Shown: positions 60,614 to 64,000 of the stretch, in pieces
Position numbering within the stretch: the stretch's first letter is position 1
How the letters are laid out: the number at the start of each line of letters is the position of its first letter
Assembly: GCA_030562195.1 (NCBI GenBank)
Contig: CM060200.1
Span: 34,263,023 to 34,327,022, forward strand
DNA length: 64,000 nucleotides
Direction of reading: 5' to 3'
Source of the DNA: Nipponacmea schrenckii
Taxonomy: Eukaryota; Mollusca; Gastropoda; Lottiidae
Position numbers and translations under genes: made by a program
The notes under the pieces: generated by a model
Told to the model about the DNA's origin: nothing
Database searches by the model: none
The model's input: only the letters and a program-made list of their open reading frames with translations

Positions 60614-63115
60614 ACTGTGGTAAATATCTATTGGATCCATGACAAAATTACATAGACATGGAATCTTGGTCTTGGTTCGCCACAAAGTAATTTAAATGTT
60701 GAATGAGTCTTACGGATGTTTTCGATCCATTGTACATCATTTCAGTAACGGTGTTGCTCCAGCAGTCACGAGATCTTCTTTTTTTTTTTGTGTCCAGATA
60801 CTTTGATTCTTTGATAGTCTCAAGAAAGACCTATACAAAAATACTTGAAGTACTGAAAATTGTGTCTTTGCTTAAGAATGAGTCGAATTCACATAAAAAG
60901 TCTGAATGTGATGTCATCAATCTAAGCAAATGTGATTTAATATTAGGTATAGCCTAGGAACAGAAAGCAAATTTACTTTTACTCTTGCAAGTATATACAA
61001 TTAACATGTAAATATTGAATTTTGGAAGTAAATGTGGTCATGTCGCCTATCCGGGAAAAACTATCCGAAAAAACAAAGCAGGAAGCTAGTTTCTCCAGTT
61101 TAAACTTATTTTTCTCTTTCTTTACTTTTTAAATTCTAAAAACAAATCAATAATGTGATGGTGATAGTAAACACAGTAGTTTGAATTCTTGTCATCTGCA
61201 ATGTTCTTTATTCAGATTTATGCAAACTGAGGGTATGTTTTACCAACCACACGCTGAAGCTGGATGTGCTCCATTATCTTTATCATGTTGAAATGAAACA
61301 TATGTCTCTTACTCCCTGAAGTCTGTTCATTATAATGAAAACCATCAACTGTCTGTCGGGAATTGAAGGTCTTTATTGTGATTTAATAATATTAAACTAA
61401 TAGATAGATGACACTACTGGTGTATAATTAATGTAGAAAGATCACTGCAACGTACAGAGACACACAAACTATGCTACATCTGCATCTATTAAATGGAACT
61501 CGTTTACGACCAAATAAGTTGTATGGTATGGTACGCCACTAATAAGAAAGAATCCTCAGACAACTTATCAACGGCTTGTGTGGATATTTGCGTGCTAGCT
61601 GCGCAACCAAGTCTCAACAAAGCGACACAACACAGTGATATAGTTTCATGTAAATTGTACTAAACAAAAATACAAAACCAACAATAGTATAACTATTACA
61701 AATCAAAATTTTCCTATTTCTGAAAACGAAATTAATGTGGGATAAATACATTTCATTTAAGGGCTGGAGTCAAAATATAACACTTTCTTTCTTAGAAGGA
61801 TAATAGTTCTTAGAATGAACATAAAATTTTAGTTCTCAGGGAAGTCAATATGAGTGTATATTCATCAGGTAACTTACCTATTTCAACTTCCCCATTCCCC
61901 GTAATCTATTGGAAGTAATCCCTAGGTATACCAAACTCAGCTTAATGGCTACTTGACTTCACTAACTTGTGATAGTCTCGCTCTAATACAGGTTTACACT
62001 CTGTCAAATGTTGTCTAAATATCAGCGACATTACTTCTCAACCAGCGTATTTTCATACCGCGAATCCACAAAACCTCGATGTATTTGAAAAGATTGATGT
62101 TTTGGTAGTTCAATCATATCATCATTATCCCTTCATGTCACGCCTATGGGTGAGTAAAAGTTTTTTTTTCTCAAGAATTTCAATCGTTCAGGCGCCATTT
62201 CAAATAGCGCCCTCGTCCAAAATTACGATGAAATGAAAGTACAAGGTGATGTTTCGTTTGTTTCTACCCTGTAACGTGGGATCTTTTGAATGCAAATGCA
62301 ATTTGAAAGAGCGACTGAGTGATTGAAATTCTTGAAAAAACTTTGACGCAACCATAGACTTAATATGAATGGTGTAAAGGGATAATGATAGATTGAAATA
62401 CAAAAACATCCATCTTTCCAAATATATCGCTGTTTTCTGGATTCGAGGTATGTAAATACGTGTAAAAAACTCACCTGCGAAGGTGCAAAAAAATCCACAT
62501 AATGTTGTGTCTTTGTATTTCTGATTCTCCCTCAGACAGATCTGTACTAATAGCTATCAGAGGATGGGAAAGGATACGAGTTGACTAAGTACCTTTTATC
62601 AGTACCTTTTATCAGTTAGCTCCATACCTAAGCCCATAGATCAGTTTGTCATGTATTAAGGTTGTAAATTTACAGTTGAAAATTGCCCTTTAAATGTTAA
62701 TGAAATGGGAGAAAAAAAATTGGATTTAAATTTAGAAATTGGGGCGTGTAACATTACGGTTAGTAATTAACATTCGGAAAATAAATACATCACTGGACAT
62801 GATGACTTATATAATATTTTAGAGACTGAAGAGTTTCGATAGTCTTAATCATCAAGTCTTTTGCTTGAAGCAAGCTAAAGAATGATGACTTTGGTAAGAC
62901 ATCTTAGAAATCCATGCTGGTAATACAAATTACACAATATTTCAAGTTGTCTTTGTTTAGCAAAGTTCAAATTTAGTTTCTTGCTTAGAATATATTAAAG
63001 GCTAGGAACCGGACCGGTCTCTGTAACACTGCTCTCGTAGCCCAGGTTGGCTCTTTTAAATTTAGGCAGATTCTAGACTCCTCTCAATGATCCCCTGATT
63101 TTCCCCGCCATATTT
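60614..63115. other. Intergenic, nothing recognised
   Basis: No supported exon, RNA gene or large repeat. A short duplicated TACCTTTTATCAG occurs near 62591-62615. The remaining frames look random. Confidence 0.4.
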
Positions 63116-63119
63116 CGTG

Positions 63120-63680
63120 AGTAGCAAAACTTGGTATACATGTATAAATTGATGATATCTCGGTGAAGTTCGAAAATGGAAATTATCGCATAAACGGTTT
63201 TTGAGTAATTGCCCTTGACTTTGTAAAAACGCGTCAAATTTGGGTTGTATCCACAATAGAGGCTACAGTTTTTTTCCGATCTTAATGAAACTTGGTATAC
63301 ATGTATATATCTATAATATCTTGGTCAAGTTAGAAAATGGAAATTATCGCATGAACGGTTTTTTAGTTATTGCCCTTGACTTAGAAAAAACGCGTCAAAT
63401 TTGGATTGTATCCACAATGGAGGCTACAGTTTTTATCCGATCTTAATGAAACTTGGTATACATGTATATATTGATGATATCTCGGTCAAGTTCGAAAATG
63501 GAAATTATTGCATGAAAGGTTTTTGAGTTTTTGCCCTTGACTTAGTAAAAACGCGTCAAATTTGGGTTGTATCCATAATAGAGGCTAAAGTTTTTATCCA
63601 ATCTTAATGAAACTTGGTATGCATGTATGGAAATTATCGAATGAACGGCTTTTGAGTTATTGCCTTTGACTTGACTAAAA
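63120..63680. repeat. 161-bp tandem repeat
   Basis: About 3.4 copies. Each contains CTTAATGAAACTTGGTATAC, ATATCTYGGTCAAGTTMGAAA, GGTTTTTGAGT, TTGCCCTTGACTTAGTAAAA and ACGCGTCAAATTTGG. The AAACTTGGTAT word starts near 63127, 63288, 63449 and 63610, a regular 161-bp period. The last copy has an internal deletion. Non-coding. Confidence 0.85.
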
Positions 63681-63699
63681 GCAATATGGATGCGATGTA

Positions 63700-63890
63700 T
63701 ACTACCATTACCCCTGTCCATCTGTCCGTCTGTCCTTGGCATAGTAAAAACATTATGAATGTATATAAGGTCCATCTGTCCGTCCGTCCGTCCCTCCCTC
63801 CCTCCCTCCCTCTGTCCGTACATCAGTCCGTCCCTCTGTCCGTCCTTCCCTCCGTACATCAGTCCGTCTCTCTGTCCGTCCTTGACTTAG
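63700..63890. repeat. Compound GTCC/CTCC microsatellite
   Basis: GTCCGTCCGTCC, CCCTCCCTCCCTCC and repeated CCGTACATCAGTCCGTC blocks form a pyrimidine-rich compound microsatellite directly after the 161-bp repeat. The same association of a tandem repeat with a GACG-type microsatellite is seen at 33136. Confidence 0.85.
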
Positions 63891-64000
63891 TAATTACCCA
63901 TCAATTTCGGCTTGTTTGGATGTATATTACGGTTGACGTACCAAAAACCCATCAATTTCGGCTTGTAGCCATGATAGAAGCTGGACTAAGATCATTGCTG

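Overview
This is a piece of an AT-rich animal nuclear genome. Its genes are split by GT-AG introns, intergenic DNA is full of decayed retroelements, DNA transposons and minisatellites, and protein similarity is to animal single-copy genes. The repeat style (GACGGACGGACC-type microsatellites, short tandem repeats with a GATTTTGATGAAACTTGGT-like core, a CR1-like LINE whose ORF1 has an SGNH esterase fold, a Penelope-like element with a GIY-YIG nuclease) suggests a lophotrochozoan, most likely a mollusc and perhaps a gastropod; the species is an inference I cannot prove from the sequence.

Three host genes are well supported by splice-consistent exon chains that I followed codon by codon. (1) WASHC5/strumpellin, + strand, 27 coding exons, 10358-22905, 1163 aa, a scaffold subunit of the endosomal WASH complex. 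(2) An ENOSF1-like enolase-superfamily dehydratase, - strand, 15 coding exons, 38491-25204, 444 aa, tail-to-tail with WASHC5. (3) An MFSD2-like sodium/lysophosphatidylcholine symporter, + strand, 14 exons, about 38777-50213, about 508 aa, head-to-head with ENOSF1 across a 285-bp gap that probably acts as a shared promoter. They have no obvious common pathway.

Layout: 1-10 kb is repeat-rich, with a degraded coding stretch at the left edge, LINE remnants, and a 57-bp coding-like minisatellite split by a 1.5-kb inverted-repeat transposon. 10.3-23 kb is WASHC5, including a TA-flanked MITE that abuts a splice acceptor and a 1.4-kb array built from an exon/donor junction. 23-25.2 kb is the convergent 3' region, with a 148-bp repeat and a 93-bp array copied from the last ENOSF1 exon. 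25.2-38.5 kb is ENOSF1; its 7.1-kb intron 12 holds a palindromic transposon with two inverted copies of a protein-coding exon and, next to it, a Penelope-like element. 38.8-50.2 kb is MFSD2, with an antisense CR1-like LINE and its (AAT)n tail in the largest intron. 50-64 kb is gene-poor: transposase and LINE fragments, a 2.9-kb long-inverted-repeat element with a Harbinger-like transposase remnant, and tandem repeats at the right edge.

The most striking observation is that two neighbouring, convergent genes each carry a tandem array whose founding monomer is an exon end: a 53-bp unit containing the 5' splice site of WASHC5 exon 24, and a 93-bp unit containing the final codons and stop of ENOSF1.
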